From Carya illinoinensis (Eukaryota > Streptophyta > Magnoliopsida > Fagales > Juglandaceae): DNA of 64,000 nucleotides. Positions 23,525-37,465 of this stretch are shown here, in pieces. Numbering within the stretch: the stretch's first letter is position 1; every line of letters starts with the position of its first letter. Location: positions 7,954,501-8,018,500 of the forward strand of contig NC_056757.1 in NCBI RefSeq assembly GCF_018687715.1, given 5' to 3'. The position numbers were made by a program, and so were the translations under genes. A model generated the notes under the pieces. It worked only from the letters and a program-made list of their open reading frames with translations. It had not been told where the DNA came from and ran no database searches.

Positions 23525-26500
23525 ATGGCGGTTGCCGAGAATGCTAGTCAAAATTTTGAGAATACTACCACTGTAGTATCATCATCGGACTTGAATGCCC
23601 AGAATGATCTCGAAATATCAAAACCCAGAAATGATTCGATGGATATTAAGAATGATCAGAAAGAAAGATCAGCAGCAACGACGTTCACAGTGGCGTCGGA
23701 CAATTACAAGCCTCAGATGGGTCAGATGGTAAATGGGTTCGACTCTAATGGGGTCAAGAGCCAGCAGCTGAGGGCGGTGAAATCTGGTGGTGGGTATGGG
23801 AGTAATAATCAGAGGGCTAATGGGGTGATGGTAAGAAATGGAGGGGATGGGGGCGAGAGTTTCAACAGGGATATGAGGGATTTGGAAGAATTGTTGTCCA
23901 AGTTGAATCCCATGGCTGAGGAATTTGTGCCTCCTTCACTAGCCAAGAATCATGCTTTCTTTGATGGTGGTGCTGGTGGGTTTGGGTATGCTAACAGTTT
24001 TATACTGCAATCTAATTTCGGCAATGCTAATGCCAACGGATATATTGGTAGAAGGGTATGTATGTTTTTACTGTCTTTTTTATGCTGTTTGGTTGCTTGT
24101 AAAATGGAGGATAGTGGTGATAATAACGATTTGAATATTATTTTACTATAGGAGAAAAGAGATTTTTAGGCTTTTGTTTTCATTTTATTTGTTTTCTGAA
24201 AAATGAAGGGCTCACTGAGGGTGCTGTATGGTGAAATACATAGAAGTGCTGAAAATTTTATGTCCTCTCTCTTACACATTTTGTCGTAAGAAAGTTGAGC
24301 TTGCAGTTATTTGCAGTTTATCTTATGGTTCTTGGTTCTTTTATTTTGATAGTTTGGTTATTTTTCACTTTGCTTTTTAGTTGATTCTTTTTATTTGTTC
24401 TATTGAAATTTTGTAGAGGAGGAACGGCTATAGTCAGGGGAAGCGTAAGATGAACGGTAGAATGACTCCGGCACAGAGAGAGGCTATGATTAGGAGAACT
24501 GTTTATGTGTCTGACATAGATCAACAGGTAAATAGTTATGTCTGGTTTGTGAAGGTGCGGAACTATAAAATTTAGTTTGGTGGGCAAAGCTATAACTCTC
24601 TCTCTCGTTGTTTTTTGGGGGGGACATAAATAATTTATGTAAAATTTACCTTATAAGAAAATCTAAAAATATTAGTTTTTGATAACTTTTCGAAATTTTC
24701 GGGCCCCCTGGCAAAAGAGTAGTTCCGCCCTGCTTGTGATTGTGTAAACTCGATATCATTTGTATATAATCATGTTTTGTTTACTTCATTTTCTGGGATT
24801 GATTCTCTTTGATTTTTTCACAGGTTACCGAAGAGCAGCTTGCAGCTCTGTTTCTTACTTGTGGACAGGTAATGAGTATTTTATTTTGCTCATATGTATC
24901 ATTTTCGAATTTATAACAATGCATTATACTTAGTCTTCTGTTTTCTTTTTTGGCCAAAGGTGGTTGATTGCCGTGTTTGTGGTGATCCTAACTCTATTCT
25001 CCATTTTGCCTTTATCGAGTTTACGGATGAAGGTACTGCCATATATTTACCTACTTCACATTCATGTTAAATGTCTTGTCATATTGGGCTGATATTGATA
25101 TGCTTGCAGAGGGAGCAAGGGCTGCTTTGAATCTGTCAGGGACTATGCTTGGATATTATCCTGTCAGAGTGCTGCCTTCCAAAACAGCCATTTCACCAGT
25201 GAATCCAACATTTTTGCCAAGGGTGAGGATTATATATGATAGCTCTTGTTCCTCTTTTCTTTGGATGATGATCTTTCTTATTGTCGGTTCTAGAATAATC
25301 ATCAGTAGAGTGTTCTTATTATTATTTTTAAATTTCTTTACTGTTTTGTGGCTTCCCGATGTTTTCACAATGGTTAGTCTGAAGATGAACGTGAGATGTG
25401 CTCGAGGACTATTTACTGTACAAACATTGACAAGAAGGTAATTTTGGACATATCTATCATGATTCTTATGGAATTAAGGGCCAAAATGGCCCATTATCTT
25501 GGCTTTAAATAATTGGCTTAGTTTGTCATCATTTCTTTCTTCATTTGGTGCAGATTACCCAAGCAGATGTCAAATTTTTCTTTGAATCAATTTGTGGAGA
25601 GGTATGTAATATTCCCTGTGTGGAAACCCAAACTGTTTCTTGTTCTTGAATTCTTATCCACATATTGAATTACTTCCTTGCATAGGTGCAACGCCTGAGG
25701 CTACTTGGAGACTATCATCATTCAACTCGTATTGCTTTTGTCGAGTTCACAATTGTAATGACCTCTGAGCTCTTGATTTTTATATGCTGCATATTTTGAT
25801 CCTTGTGTGTGTTCTAACTGTTTGAGACTAGATACAGACATAACTGTCTCATATTATCTGAAGTTATTTTAGCAGTTTTGGCTCAACAGTTTGGTCCTAT
25901 TTGTGTGTATTCTTGTTTTGAGTCACATCTCTTTGTTAGAGTGTTCAGCTTTTTACTTTACATACTTGGAGAGTTCATAAATATGCTGTGCATACCTATC
26001 TAGCATAATTAAGCTTTTAGTACTGCAAACCAATTGGCAGTTTCATGAATAGAAAATTATCTTGTAAAGGAAGATAGATAAGCCTTGTGTGCAAGCATGT
26101 GACTTTGCAAAGAATGGCACCCTTGCTATGCATACTTGAAGATGTTATTAGAAGTATTTGAGACATAACGTGTGATTAAATTAGTGAACTTGGAAACATA
26201 TTCCTTAGTTTGTCAAGAGTATAGGCTGTTATCAGTTCTCATTGCTCAACGTTTTGAGGTGTCAATAGAGATGGTAACAAAATCTTGATTTTCGCTGGTA
26301 AGAGAATTTTATGGATTTTGGTATTAACTTACTTTTAAAACAAAGGAGTTTTGGTAATAAATTAGAAAATCTTAAGCTATTTAATTTTAGTTACACTGTG
26401 TGTGTGTGTGTATTTTCGTTTTCGAGGGGTTTTATGTCATGCAGTTGTCAAATGAGGCCATATGTTGATGGGTTATGTAAAATGCAGTGGTCAAATGAAT

Positions 26501-29500
26501 CCATGTGTGGATGGGTTATGGAAAACGTAGTATCTTCATAGAGATGAACAATTTGTATCTCTACTTTTTAATGCCATACAGATGGGCAATTTTTTTCTTC
26601 AATTCTTTAAGAACTTGGGGTTGGCTATGTTCCAACTGTCTCACCAAAAAAACTGTAGTAGACCAGAAATAAGATCTGTTATTGCATTATAAGAATTGTA
26701 TTAAACATGTTAGTATTACTTAAAATGTGCTCACTATCATAATTTAAGTTAATTCCACAAAGCTTCCCTTAATAGACTGTGCATGGAAGGATGCGTAGGC
26801 TACACATAAGTGTGTTGTCAACTCTAATAAACACAGATAATGGCATTATTGGAGATCTTAACCGTAAGACCACTACTTCAATGTTATTATGTAATTCCAC
26901 ATAGGAAAGTACTTGATTCAAGAAAACATATCGTACTAGTTATTTTGGACAAGATGGTTGTATGCTTTATTGCTTTTCCTTTCACTTGTAGATGCTGTCT
27001 GCAATAATATATATGGGGGAATTAGAGTCGTTAGAGAAAACATCATTTCCGCTTCTACATTGCCAAATTGAGTGGCAAGTGGATTTCGGCAGGGAGCCAA
27101 ATCTGTAGATGGTGGGATAAGATACAGCATTGGTTCTTTCTCATGATTTCAAATCTTGAATTATTCTTGATGGAAAATCTGCAAGTCCCTCTACTTTTGA
27201 TTATATCAGTAAAAAGCACAGTGAGCTGTAATTGTGAAAAGGTCGGAAGATCTGACCAAATAAGGGCATTGGCTTTCATTTAAGTGGAGATAAGGCAAGT
27301 GCCATAATTTTCAACAATTGCATCTGTCTGAATGACGGAAGAGATCGGCTCTATGGCCTCCTCCTCTTAAACTTCAGCACTCTTGTATCTCTCTTCCAGG
27401 CATTTGCTTGGTCTGGTAACTACTCTCGGAAAGTTGTAGCAATCAGGCAATTTGTAAGAAAAGACATCATATCGACTTTCTTTCATACTGCTTGGGAATT
27501 AGTTCCCATAACTTTAAATTCTGAGGGTTTCACTACTTAGTTGATGATGCATAAGTTTTTTGAGAAGTTTGGGATGGTGATTTGGCTTCACCAGTTGGGA
27601 TGGTGCCAAATTGTTTTGTCCTATTAATTGCAGCAATGGATTAACTACTGCTTTTTTAGATGTTTTATTATCCATTTCTTCGATAGGTAATTGATAATTG
27701 TGCATTTTTCAATCAAGCCTCAATCTTATGGATTTTTGGCCATCTCTTCCATTATTCTTATTTGTATATAGTATGCATCTTTAACAGATAGGATGGAAAC
27801 TAAAGCAGCTTGGGCTGCGTGTCCTAAACCACTTGAAATTTTTGGATAATTCCCTTTGCATTGTGAGTTCTTAAAAGTGTAGTTTAGGTGGGAGAATGAG
27901 AGAAATGGAGGTCAATCATAGGAAAGACGATTTAAGAGTCTGGGTAACCTCTTTTGACTTAGACTTCAGCTCTACTACAGATATGCTAATGCTATGCTAC
28001 AAGTTTGCCTATACATTTACAAGCAAGGAGCTATGCTAATGCTAAAGTGCATTATGGTGTATCAAATATTTCAAGTTCAAGAATATATATTAAAGGCTGA
28101 AGGCTTGGTTGAGAAGGTTAGAAAATGGTCTTCTTAGAATTTTCATGGCATCCCAAGCTTCATTTTGGCCCACAAAATTAAGGCATAGAAGTGGATTTAA
28201 AAGATTGGAATGAACAGACTTTTGGCAATTTAGTTGAGCAGGTAAAATCCCTCATCGAAGAATTGCAAACTATTGAGAGAGCGTGGAAAAAGTGAGAGAA
28301 TTGTTTGTTGAAGAGAAGATGAGAAAAAACTAAAGTGAGGAGTGATCTCGAGTGGGTTACACCATAGAGGAGACTAGGAATCATATTGTTGAGTCATTCT
28401 CTACCAATCAAGAAGAGACTAGGAGTCATATTGCACGGTTCTAATCTAAAGAGATTTGGAAGCTTAAGCTTGAGAGACTAGCTTTTGAATCCATTGGGGA
28501 GGAGGTCTTCTGGTTTGAAAGGCCTTTTGAGGATATGTAGGTTCTTAAAGTACTAAACTTTTTGAAGGATGAAAAGGCTTGGGGGCCCAAATTGCTTTTC
28601 TATGGATTTCTTTCAAGTCTTTTAGGATTTGATCAACGAGGATGATATTGTGCTAGTGTTTAACGATCTTCATGCCAATTGCAAATTTGAAAAGTATCAT
28701 TGCCTCTTACACCATCCTCATACTGAAGAAAACAGGGGCTGTGGATGTCAAAGATTACATACCCATTAGCTTAGTGAGTGGGGCTTAGAAGTTCATCTTA
28801 AAATTTCTTGTTAATAGATTGCATATGGTGATAGATGTAGACAAATACTAGACTCCATTCTTATTGCTAATGAGAGCTTGGATAGTAGGCTGAGATCTGG
28901 AGAGCTTGGACTGCTTTATATGGTAGACATTGAGAAAGCCTATGATCATATCAAATGGAAGTTCCTTCCATACATTATTTGCAGATGTGGTTTTGGGAGA
29001 ATATGGCGACCTTGTATTGTGCATTGTATTGCTACGGTGCGCTTTTATATTTTGGTGAGCAGAACTCCTTGCAGTTTCTTCAGTAGCTCTTGTGGTTTAC
29101 AGCAGAGAGATCCTTTGTCTCCTTTGCTTTTTATCATTGTCATGAGGCTCTTATCAAAATGATATTTGCTTTTGCTGACAAGTTTTCTATCTGGTTTTTC
29201 TAGGGGGTGTAGGAATTCTGTAGTGCTTAACCTATCACGTCTTCTGTACTCAAATGATATATTATCGTTCTCTGGGGCAAACCCAAGCCAACTTATGGAA
29301 AATTCTCCACTGCTACCTCCATAGGAGTCTTGACTATTTCTCAATCCCAACAATGTTACATACTTTTGATTGCTTAATTGATTTTTTTAGTTGTTAGAAG
29401 GATTTAGGCTATGACTTTCTCAATTATTGATATTAAAACTATGGCACTTTCTGATTGGGCGTGCATAATTTCGAAGATTAAGTGATGTTTTCTTTGTTTT

Positions 29501-30035
29501 GTTGTTTATTATTTTTTGTGTGTTTTATGATGATAGCTAGATTCTCCTGTGGTTTTTTAAATTAAATTGGAAGCAAGGACCTCCATCTCCCATGGGAAGT
29601 AGGCCTGTAAATTGATCCTGTTGGTTTGTTTTGGGGGATTAAACCACAGACAGAACCGAGGAGGTCTGGATCTTGGTGTGTCAACTTGACTTAATCTAAT
29701 GGGGCGATTCCCACCAGCCAGAATCGATCCTGACCTCCTTTAGTTGATACGGGATGCTTTGGTTGGTTTGGGCTTGATCCAATAAAACAAAAAGAACACA
29801 TAATCGCAGAAGATTAGCTAATTATATTCTTTTCCCACATTTTCTCAGCCACCAAACAGAAATGCATCAAACTCAATATTTTCTAGCTACAAAACAATTC
29901 CTCATACACATACCCAAACATACACAAATACGTTGAACTGCGGAGTACTTGACCAAAGCAACGAAGACAGCAATACCCAGATAGAGATTGGTGGTCTGCT
30001 GAAGAATATGATACGAGTTAAGATTTCATAAGTTT

Positions 30036-30082
<47 letters not shown>

Positions 30083-32588
30083 TTGCAACGCCCTAATGGA
30101 AGGCCCATATGGATAATCAATGATACAATTGGAGCCCATTAAAATATTATAAAGAGCAAGAACTTCTCATTCACAAAGAATATGGGATCCTGTACACTAT
30201 CTACCCTTATCATATGGGGGGTATCACAAGATGTGGGATGATGGAGAGAGAATGTGAGGTGAGGGAGGTAGAGTTGGGATGATTGATGGCAACAAAAAAC
30301 AACAAAGAGAGGAAGGCAGACAATGTCATTTCAAATAATTGGGTTTGATCCATTGGGATTTTAAATGCCATATAAGGTAAATATTTTGGGCTGGGCTTAC
30401 TCATCAAGGTGCTGCAACCTAGTGGTCAAAGAGGAGGCTTCGGAAGAGCTATAGATTTAGACATTCTGAGTTTGATTCTGCACTAGTTCCTTAGGATTGC
30501 TTGATACATAATTATGGTTAGTGGGGTTGTGCATTCAAGGTTTACTGTCCAGAAATGGGTTTGAATGACACTATTTGGGTAACTTCCCGCGTCATCAAAC
30601 TCGGTTGATGGTAATGAGTAAAGAATTATGAGTAATGCTAGTATGCTCCCTAATTTATACCACTCACATGGCTTATTAAAAAAATTTAAAAAATATAGAT
30701 TCAAAACAAAATGGCGCTTGAAAATACAAAAAGATGAATCCTAAAACTCCAGATTCCCTCTACCCTTTCATGTTTGTGTTTTCAAGTTTTTTAATTTTTT
30801 TTAATAAGCCACGTGTTACCACATTGTGGTGCCACGTCAAGGGGGCAAAGTGAGTGGTATAAATTAGGAGGCATAGTAGCATTTCTCAATAATTATTTAT
30901 TTGTAAGTAATAAATATATAGGGGATGGTTTAGTTCGGTCTTGGTGAATAGACTCCTCCAAACAGTTTGATTTGGTCTTGGCGAACCAACCCCCTCAAAC
31001 TGAAAACCGAATTGATGTATCAACTTACGAAAATCTATAGTAATAACCCAACCAGTCCTTTTAAAGACCAGCCAGAACCAACTGGTTTGGTCAGTGCTGT
31101 TCAGTTACTTGGTCATTTTGACCGGCCCTAAATTGGAAACTTGGTATCAAATAAGAAATTTCTTTAAAATTACCTATGTTCTCCGTTGTCTGAAGAGACC
31201 TTCTAGAAATATTCTGGACATTGATTCTCTCTTGAGACATTAGAAGATATAGCATTTCCCCTTCTAGTGTTTGTAGAAAGGAGAGATGGTTGGCATCTCT
31301 CCTGACAGGGACTGGAACAGCCTTCAGGCTTACCTGTTAACACACATACGGTTAAGGCTTCCCACCTTCTATGGTGCCTAAACCCATTTTTACTTGTAAA
31401 AAAAAAACATTTCACCTTCTATATTATGAATCTCTAGATTTGTCTTGGTAGTTAGATCATTCTGCCAACCTCCTAATAACCACTCCAGTGATTCAAAGTA
31501 CCAAATCAAGTGGCCCAACGCCAATGTCCATAGTCCATCAATGCTCTTCATTGCCATCTTTAACTTGGCAATCAATGTGAAGCAAGTCCTTAGAGGAGTC
31601 ATCTGAATTAGAATCATGAGGAGAGATTCTCATGTGTTTATTTTCATTGTTCTCCTTAATGGTTATAGAATCTTGCTTGATCCTCCTTACCCCATTACAA
31701 TGCCACGTAAGTCTATCTTGACTCTAATGCAATATAGATAACTTATACATGTGTTTGCTGTGTTATGGATATTACACTGGGTTATCTATATTATTTTAGA
31801 TAACATATATAATTTTTGAAGCGGAAGCTTTGCAACATCATCCATTTTTATGTTAAATGTTCATAGCTTTGGTAATTTGGGTTTTAGGTTATTTGAAAGA
31901 TCATGTTAATAAATGTTATGCAAATTGGAATTTTAAAGATTCGAGACACTTCCACTTCTTTTCTATTTAACTGTCTTCGTACCTCTATAATTAATCTGGT
32001 ACAATTAGTTACCACAAAAAGTCATTCAAATTACTCCACAATCAGTTGCATGACTGGTTATTAGAATAATCATGTTTTGTAAAAAGGAAATTATGATTAA
32101 TGACTCGAGAGTTCTTGGACCACTTAAATCTCTATCATTGTGCCCGGGTTCAGTTGTTGGCCTCCTGATGAATCTGCTGATATAAAATGATGCTAGTGAA
32201 CATGCTTTTGTCTTCATAATTTATTTATGGTGAAACTTTGCTACTATGAATAGTGGATTGTGGAGGTGATGACTTTGGATGTTCATGTTACAACTTGAAT
32301 AGTAGAATTCTTCATCAGTTCTATGCATAAGAGTGATTGTTGTGTTGGACTTAAAACTCGTGCAGGCAGAAAGCGCAATTGCAGCTCTAAACTGTAGTGG
32401 TGTGGTTTTAGGAGCATTGCCAATAAGGTTGGTGAGGCGGACTGTATTTGTAATAGCTGATTTTGTCTTTTACTATTTCAGTTTCTTTTTCCAAGGTTTC
32501 TGAAACTATTTTTATGGCATTTGTATGCAGGGTAAGCCCTTCGAAGACGCCTGTTCGACCCCGTTCTCCTCGCCTGCAGTTGCACTGA
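23525..32588 (+). CDS. PABP-interacting RRM protein, CID8-13 class
   Basis: Ten coding exons fit GT-AG rules and keep frame: 23525-24055, 24417-24527, 24824-24868, 24960-25032, 25110-25222, 25378-25437, 25554-25601, 25686-25754, 32366-32427 and 32531-32588. They give 389 aa. Start MAVAENAS is the first in-frame ATG and matches the family's usual opening. Residues 125-139 hold the PAM2 motif (SKLNPMAEEFVPPSL), which binds the MLLE domain of poly(A)-binding protein. A basic patch GKRKMNGR precedes two RRMs. RRM1 has RNP2 TVYVSDI (205-211) and RNP1 LHFAFIEF (243-250). RRM2 has RNP2 TIYCTNI (302-308) and RNP1 TRIAFVEF (341-348). The end is SPSKTPVRPRSPRLQLH. The family is thought to act in mRNA translation or stability with PABP. 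Intron 8 is 6.6 kb and repeat-filled. Paralogue number (CID8 to CID13) cannot be fixed by eye. Confidence 0.93.
28130..29345 (+). pseudogene. LINE (L1-type) reverse transcriptase fragment in intron 8
   Basis: The frame at 28878-29162 reads YMVDIEKAYDHIKWKFL, then CGFGRIWRPCI, FYILVSRTPCSFF and SCGLQQRDPLSPLLFI. This is the standard order of plant non-LTR RT palm motifs (D.EKAYD, then GLRQGDPLSPLLF). Upstream, 28130-28870 shows weaker LINE-like text in several frames with many stops. The (F/Y)xDD block and ORF1 are not seen. It lies in sense orientation within a host intron and is dead. Confidence 0.85.
30037..30079 (+). repeat. (GA)n microsatellite in intron 8
   Basis: About 21 uninterrupted GA dinucleotides inside the large CID intron. 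Likely length-polymorphic. Confidence 0.95.
30630..30887. mobile_element. MULE-like MITE in intron 8
   Basis: Inverted ends of about 38 bp: the left starts GAGTAATGCTAGTATGCTCC, and the right reverse-complements to GAGAAATGCTACTATGCCTC. Both continue through TAATTTATACCACTCAC. Flanking 9-bp repeats are AAGAATTAT and AATAATTAT (8 of 9). A shorter inner inverted pair (GCTTATTAAAAAA / TTTTTTAATAAGC) suggests a long hairpin if transcribed. Confidence 0.82.
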
Positions 32589-35017
32589 ATCATCCTTTAA
32601 TGTTTCCCAGACTGATGTACTGCTGATAGTTTTATTTTTACGTATATGCATAGTGGCAGAAATGTTTTAAGGTACTTGCGGGTTTATATCCATCCTTTTG
32701 TTCTCTGCATTGCAGTCGGGATCTTTGTTACCTAGATTGGGTAATTTCTGGGTTATTTGTTTAGCCTTTTAGAGTTGGATGGGACTTCGAGGCTCTCAAT
32801 GATTTATTATCTTTCACAATGTGATGAATTCTGTAAGGGTGGTCCTGAGGAAAGCTAATACCCGTCAGTTGTGTCCAACAATCTGAAATTCTCTCTTCCA
32901 TCTCTGTTCATGATCATTTAATGTTTCTTTTTGTTGTCCTTGTTGGTTTTGTGGAAGTTTATTTGGGTGCCCTGCTTGCTCCAATTTCAATTTGCAATAT
33001 TTGCTACCTGACTCTCCGTCTATGTTGTAACAAGATGTGCGGCTGGAGAGTTGAGTTTGACTGAATTTTCCCTGCAACAAACATAACCGCAGTCCCAACC
33101 ATAATAACCACCCGGACTGCTCCTCTGCCACTTACCACCCCGCTGAATTGCCATCAAATCCTGCTACTGCACCCAACTTGAACACTTAAAACTTCTGAAC
33201 CCCCCTCCTCTCTCACTCTCACTGCTCTTTTGATTGAAGGCAATTGTCCAATTTCATTTGTTATCTATTAAATTTGCTTTGTTTCAAGTGTGGTATTTCG
33301 TTCATTCAGTCATATCTTCAAATGTTTGCATCCATGAACACGCTGAATCTTTTAGTGTTGATTGGGGGTTGTATTGGCTCAATAAATATTGATCTCGGGG
33401 TGGCACTCCAGATTAAAGTCGCCAGTCGGGGTTGCTGTAGGTAACAGAGCTTTTCATTGTAGAGTTTTTAATTGTAGAGCTTTGTTAAAAGGAAAGAGAA
33501 GCCAAAGTTTCTTATATATATATATATATATATAACAAGAAGCCCCCTGGCCCCCCTGGCCTTCCTGGCCTGGTGGGGATTGATGAATTTCCAATTTCTC
33601 ACTCAGCAATGGAACTCTACTAATATATTTCCTTTTGGGGATTTGCAAATCAAATGATCATATCTTTGTTCCAATTCTTCCTCTGACTCACACTTTTTCT
33701 TGCCATAATGATTCAGTTTTCCCCTCTACATTGAAAGAAATGATATTCTCTAGGATATTACACATAAAAATACATATTTAAATGGTATTTCGTGAATAAT
33801 CAACTGAGCCATATCCTAAATATAAGAAGTCAAATGGGAGTGTGATGGGATTGCATTGAATAAGAAATTAGAGGATAATGAATTAATGTATGGCTAGAAT
33901 GTCAGTGATTAGTCTTCAAGTCGAAATCAACCTGCCCCACTACGCAATGCCTGGTTACCTTTTTCCAAGTTCCCAGAACACGACCCGATGTGGTATTTAT
34001 TTATGGGAAAATGATGGTGGTACTGCTCCCCCTCCCAGCGGCCCTCGCAATTTTTTTTTGTTTTTTATTTTTTTATTTAATGCATGTAGTGAATTATTTT
34101 TTTAAAAAAAATATATATTTAAAACAGTTAAAAAAATACATATAAAAAACTAAAAAAAATAATTATAATTAACTAACGGTAACTATCAGCGATGGACATA
34201 ACACCGTCCTTATTTATGTAGATAACTGAAATGACCTGACGAATGCATGACTTGTGTTCAAGACTTCAGAGGCTGCTCCTGATTCTCTCCAGCAATAGGT
34301 GTTGTGTAGGGTAATCCGTCCGGTTCATCCGGTTTTTAGATATATTTTAAAATTAAATTGATATATACATGATTTGAGATTTAAAGAATCATATCGCAAC
34401 TGTTACATCTCTAAATCGGTATTTTTGATTTTACCGGTTATGATCTAATTTTTATTATAATATATATTATAATTGTATTATAGATTATAGTGATATATTA
34501 TAATATATAGTGATATTGTATTAATATAACTATTAATATAAGGGATTATAGTGATATAAGATTTTAAAATTTAATATTATATTAATTAATAATTTACATA
34601 TAATATAAAATTATATTATATGTAATTATATATAAAAATTATATAAAAGATAATTTATACAATATAAAAAATTAACACCAAATTGCTGAGTTGAATAAGA
34701 AGGAGACTGTAGGTACAATTATTCATTCCATTGCAGCCATTTCAAAAATAAAATCCATGTAGAGATTCTCTTCGCATATTTCCGCCCTTTCGACCCTTCC
34801 TATACAGTCGTGTCGTGAGTACCGACCGAACCAACTAACTTTTTTTTTTGTCTTCTAGTACGTAATACAAAGCAAATAATAATCGAGAGATGATTTGAAC
34901 AAATCTTATATTTTGTGCAAATTTTTTATAAAAAAATTTAGTAAAATCTTCTATTTTTTTTTATTAAAAAATAATAATCGAGAGTGTTAAAAAACCTTTT
35001 ATTTTAATAAAATTTAC

Positions 35018-35052
<35 letters not shown>

Positions 35053-37409
35053 GGGTCTACACAGAATTTACCAATTTAAGTATCATATTTAACCTTATTA
35101 ATAATAAATATACAAAACTTTCTCAAACTATTATGCAATCGCCAATGTACCCTCAACCACCTAACAATTACAATTTACTCATTTTCTGCTTAAAAATATT
35201 ACATTATCCTTCAAAATTATCAAAAAATAAGGTGTTCTATATATATATATATATATATATATTTTTATTATATATGAGAATACAAAAAAAGAAAAAAAAA
35301 TGGTGACTCCAAAAATTTTTGAAGATGGTATCAAATTAAGAATGTAATTTGGTTATCATCCTATTTGATTTCATAATTACCAAATAAACTGATTTGATTT
35401 TTGTAATTACCAAATCAATATATTTGATTTTCATTATAATGGAGATATATACCTTCTTTCATCTTTATGTAATTTTCCTTAAAATAAGAATCAATCCTTA
35501 GTATTCAATTACAATTTAGAATGGTAAAGATGTAGCCCTCAAAATCTATTTCTCCCTCAATCTCATTTTATTTTCTTCATCTTAATTTCAATTATATTTT
35601 ATATTTCTATCATCGTGTATCAAATTCATTGGCTATTGCCAGGCTTAATCTTATGGACTAATTTAGTAATTCTTTTAAAGTTCTTCAACTAGCTTTACCT
35701 TAGACGACTTTTTTTTTTTTTAATTACCGTTCAACTATGTTTCGTCTCAAATTCATGCATTTAGAGTATCTTTATTACTTGTGAGCCATTTTTATTGAGT
35801 TTTGGTCTATTTTGAGCATTATTTGAAGTCTAAGATCCATTTTTTGCCTTTCATTTTGGTCCTATAATTGACCAAGTTCTATTGTTAACTCAATCTTTTG
35901 GCGTATTGCTAGTCCCCTTTGGCTTTGGCTTATTATAAATCAATTGTTGGCCACAACTTTAGATTTAGTGACCCAATTGTTATCCAAATTTGATTTTCTA
36001 GCTGTCATTACTTCATCACCAACACCACTTTCATCATTCATTGGCGATCAATCAACGAATTAACTTAATTTATTTTCATAATTATCACGTCAAGAGATTT
36101 GATTTTCATTAGGACGAAATATTTACTTAATTTTATCTTCGTATAATTTTCCATAGAAATGGGAATCAATGCGTTCGATTCAATCACAATTTAGAAGAGT
36201 AAAGATGTAACTCTTATAATCTCTCGCTCTCAATCTCATTATATCTTCTTCATCTCAATTTCAATTATATTTTACTATTTTTATATAAAATCAAATCAGG
36301 AAAATTATTGAATCTAATTATTGATTTGATATTATTTTTAACAAAAATTAAAAAAATAATAAAAGATAAAGAAAGGAGAAATCGAATTTTAGAGTCATTC
36401 CGAATCATTAGTTTATGACTTTGAGGTTGGCTACATTGCCGAGAAAAAGACTGATTTTTGTAGGTTTGAGGTGTAATGGACAAGAAGGACCATCGAGTTG
36501 GTTTAGGAACAAGGTAATTTTGATGTGGTTGCAAGGGTACGTTTTTCTTGATTGATGTCAACATCCAATATTTTCGTCCCAATTTTAATGGACAAAATTA
36601 TATTCGGAAATTGTTAGGTTGTCTCATTCGCTTATCTTTTTTGATCTATTTTCAAATTTTGTATAAAAAAAATCAATTATACAATATTTTATTAATTAAA
36701 AAAAATTAGAAAACTAAAAAAAATAGAAAAAAGACATTCAGTCAAATTGGAGGGCTCCGCATTCGAGCAAAAAGAGTTTTACAATATGATGAATTATATT
36801 AAATTAATGAGTTGTTTGGATAGTAAAATGAGATGAGTTGAAATGATTTGTGAATAGTAATGAGATTGTTAAGTTGAGATGAGATGTGATAATTTTTAAA
36901 AATTTTGTGTGTTTGGATTAGGAAGTAATATGAGCTGATTTTAACTTTTTTGAGATATGATAGATGTGGATTCCACCAATTATTAAACAGTGTTTGTAAA
37001 GATTTTGTTTTATTTATAAACATAAGTAATGGTAATTTATAAATTACCTACCCCAATTTAATTTTTTATAATATATTTCATAATAATATTATAAGATGAA
37101 AATATTTTTATTAAATTAAATTATTTTTATAAAATATCAGATAAAAATATTTTTTTGCCAAGAAAATAATTAAATAATTAAGAAGATATTTATAAAATAT
37201 TTTTTTTATAAAAATATTGTGCTTAAAATATATATATTTTTCTATATTTGATTGAGAAAATTGTGAGATTAGTCAGGGGGCTTGAGGTAAACAAACTGTA
37301 GGAGACCGCTCAGGAAGCTTCTTATAAAAAATACATTGGATGTATCGAGGAGTTGTTTGTCGTTACATAAAAATAATTTCAAACCAACTTTCAGATCTCA
37401 TATTAACCG

Positions 37410-37465
37410 TTTGGATATGAGATGGTTTTCCTGTAAGGCATCTCACCTCTGTATCCAAACGACGC
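37410..37465. repeat. Short near-palindrome ending in GTTTGGATA
   Basis: GTTTGGATATGAGATG at the left is mirrored by CATCTCACCTCTGTATCCAAAC at the right, with about 15 bp between them. It looks like an internally deleted member of the GTTTGGATA MITE family. Confidence 0.5.

Noticed and set aside
23952..24134. 60-codon frame overlapping CID exon 1
   Set aside because: It is an out-of-frame shadow of the CID coding exon and its intron.
28178..28384. 68-codon minus-strand frame in the CID intron
   Set aside because: Opposite strand of LINE-like debris, no domain.
30408..30485. Possible third SINE (AGTGGTCAAAGAGGAGGCTT, then GAGTTTGATTCTGCAC)
   Set aside because: Box A- and B-like words are present, but there is no A-tail and no flanking duplication, so it falls short.
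36265..36582. 105-codon minus-strand frame
   Set aside because: AT-rich, no domain and no codon or splice evidence. Its length is within chance for a region this large.
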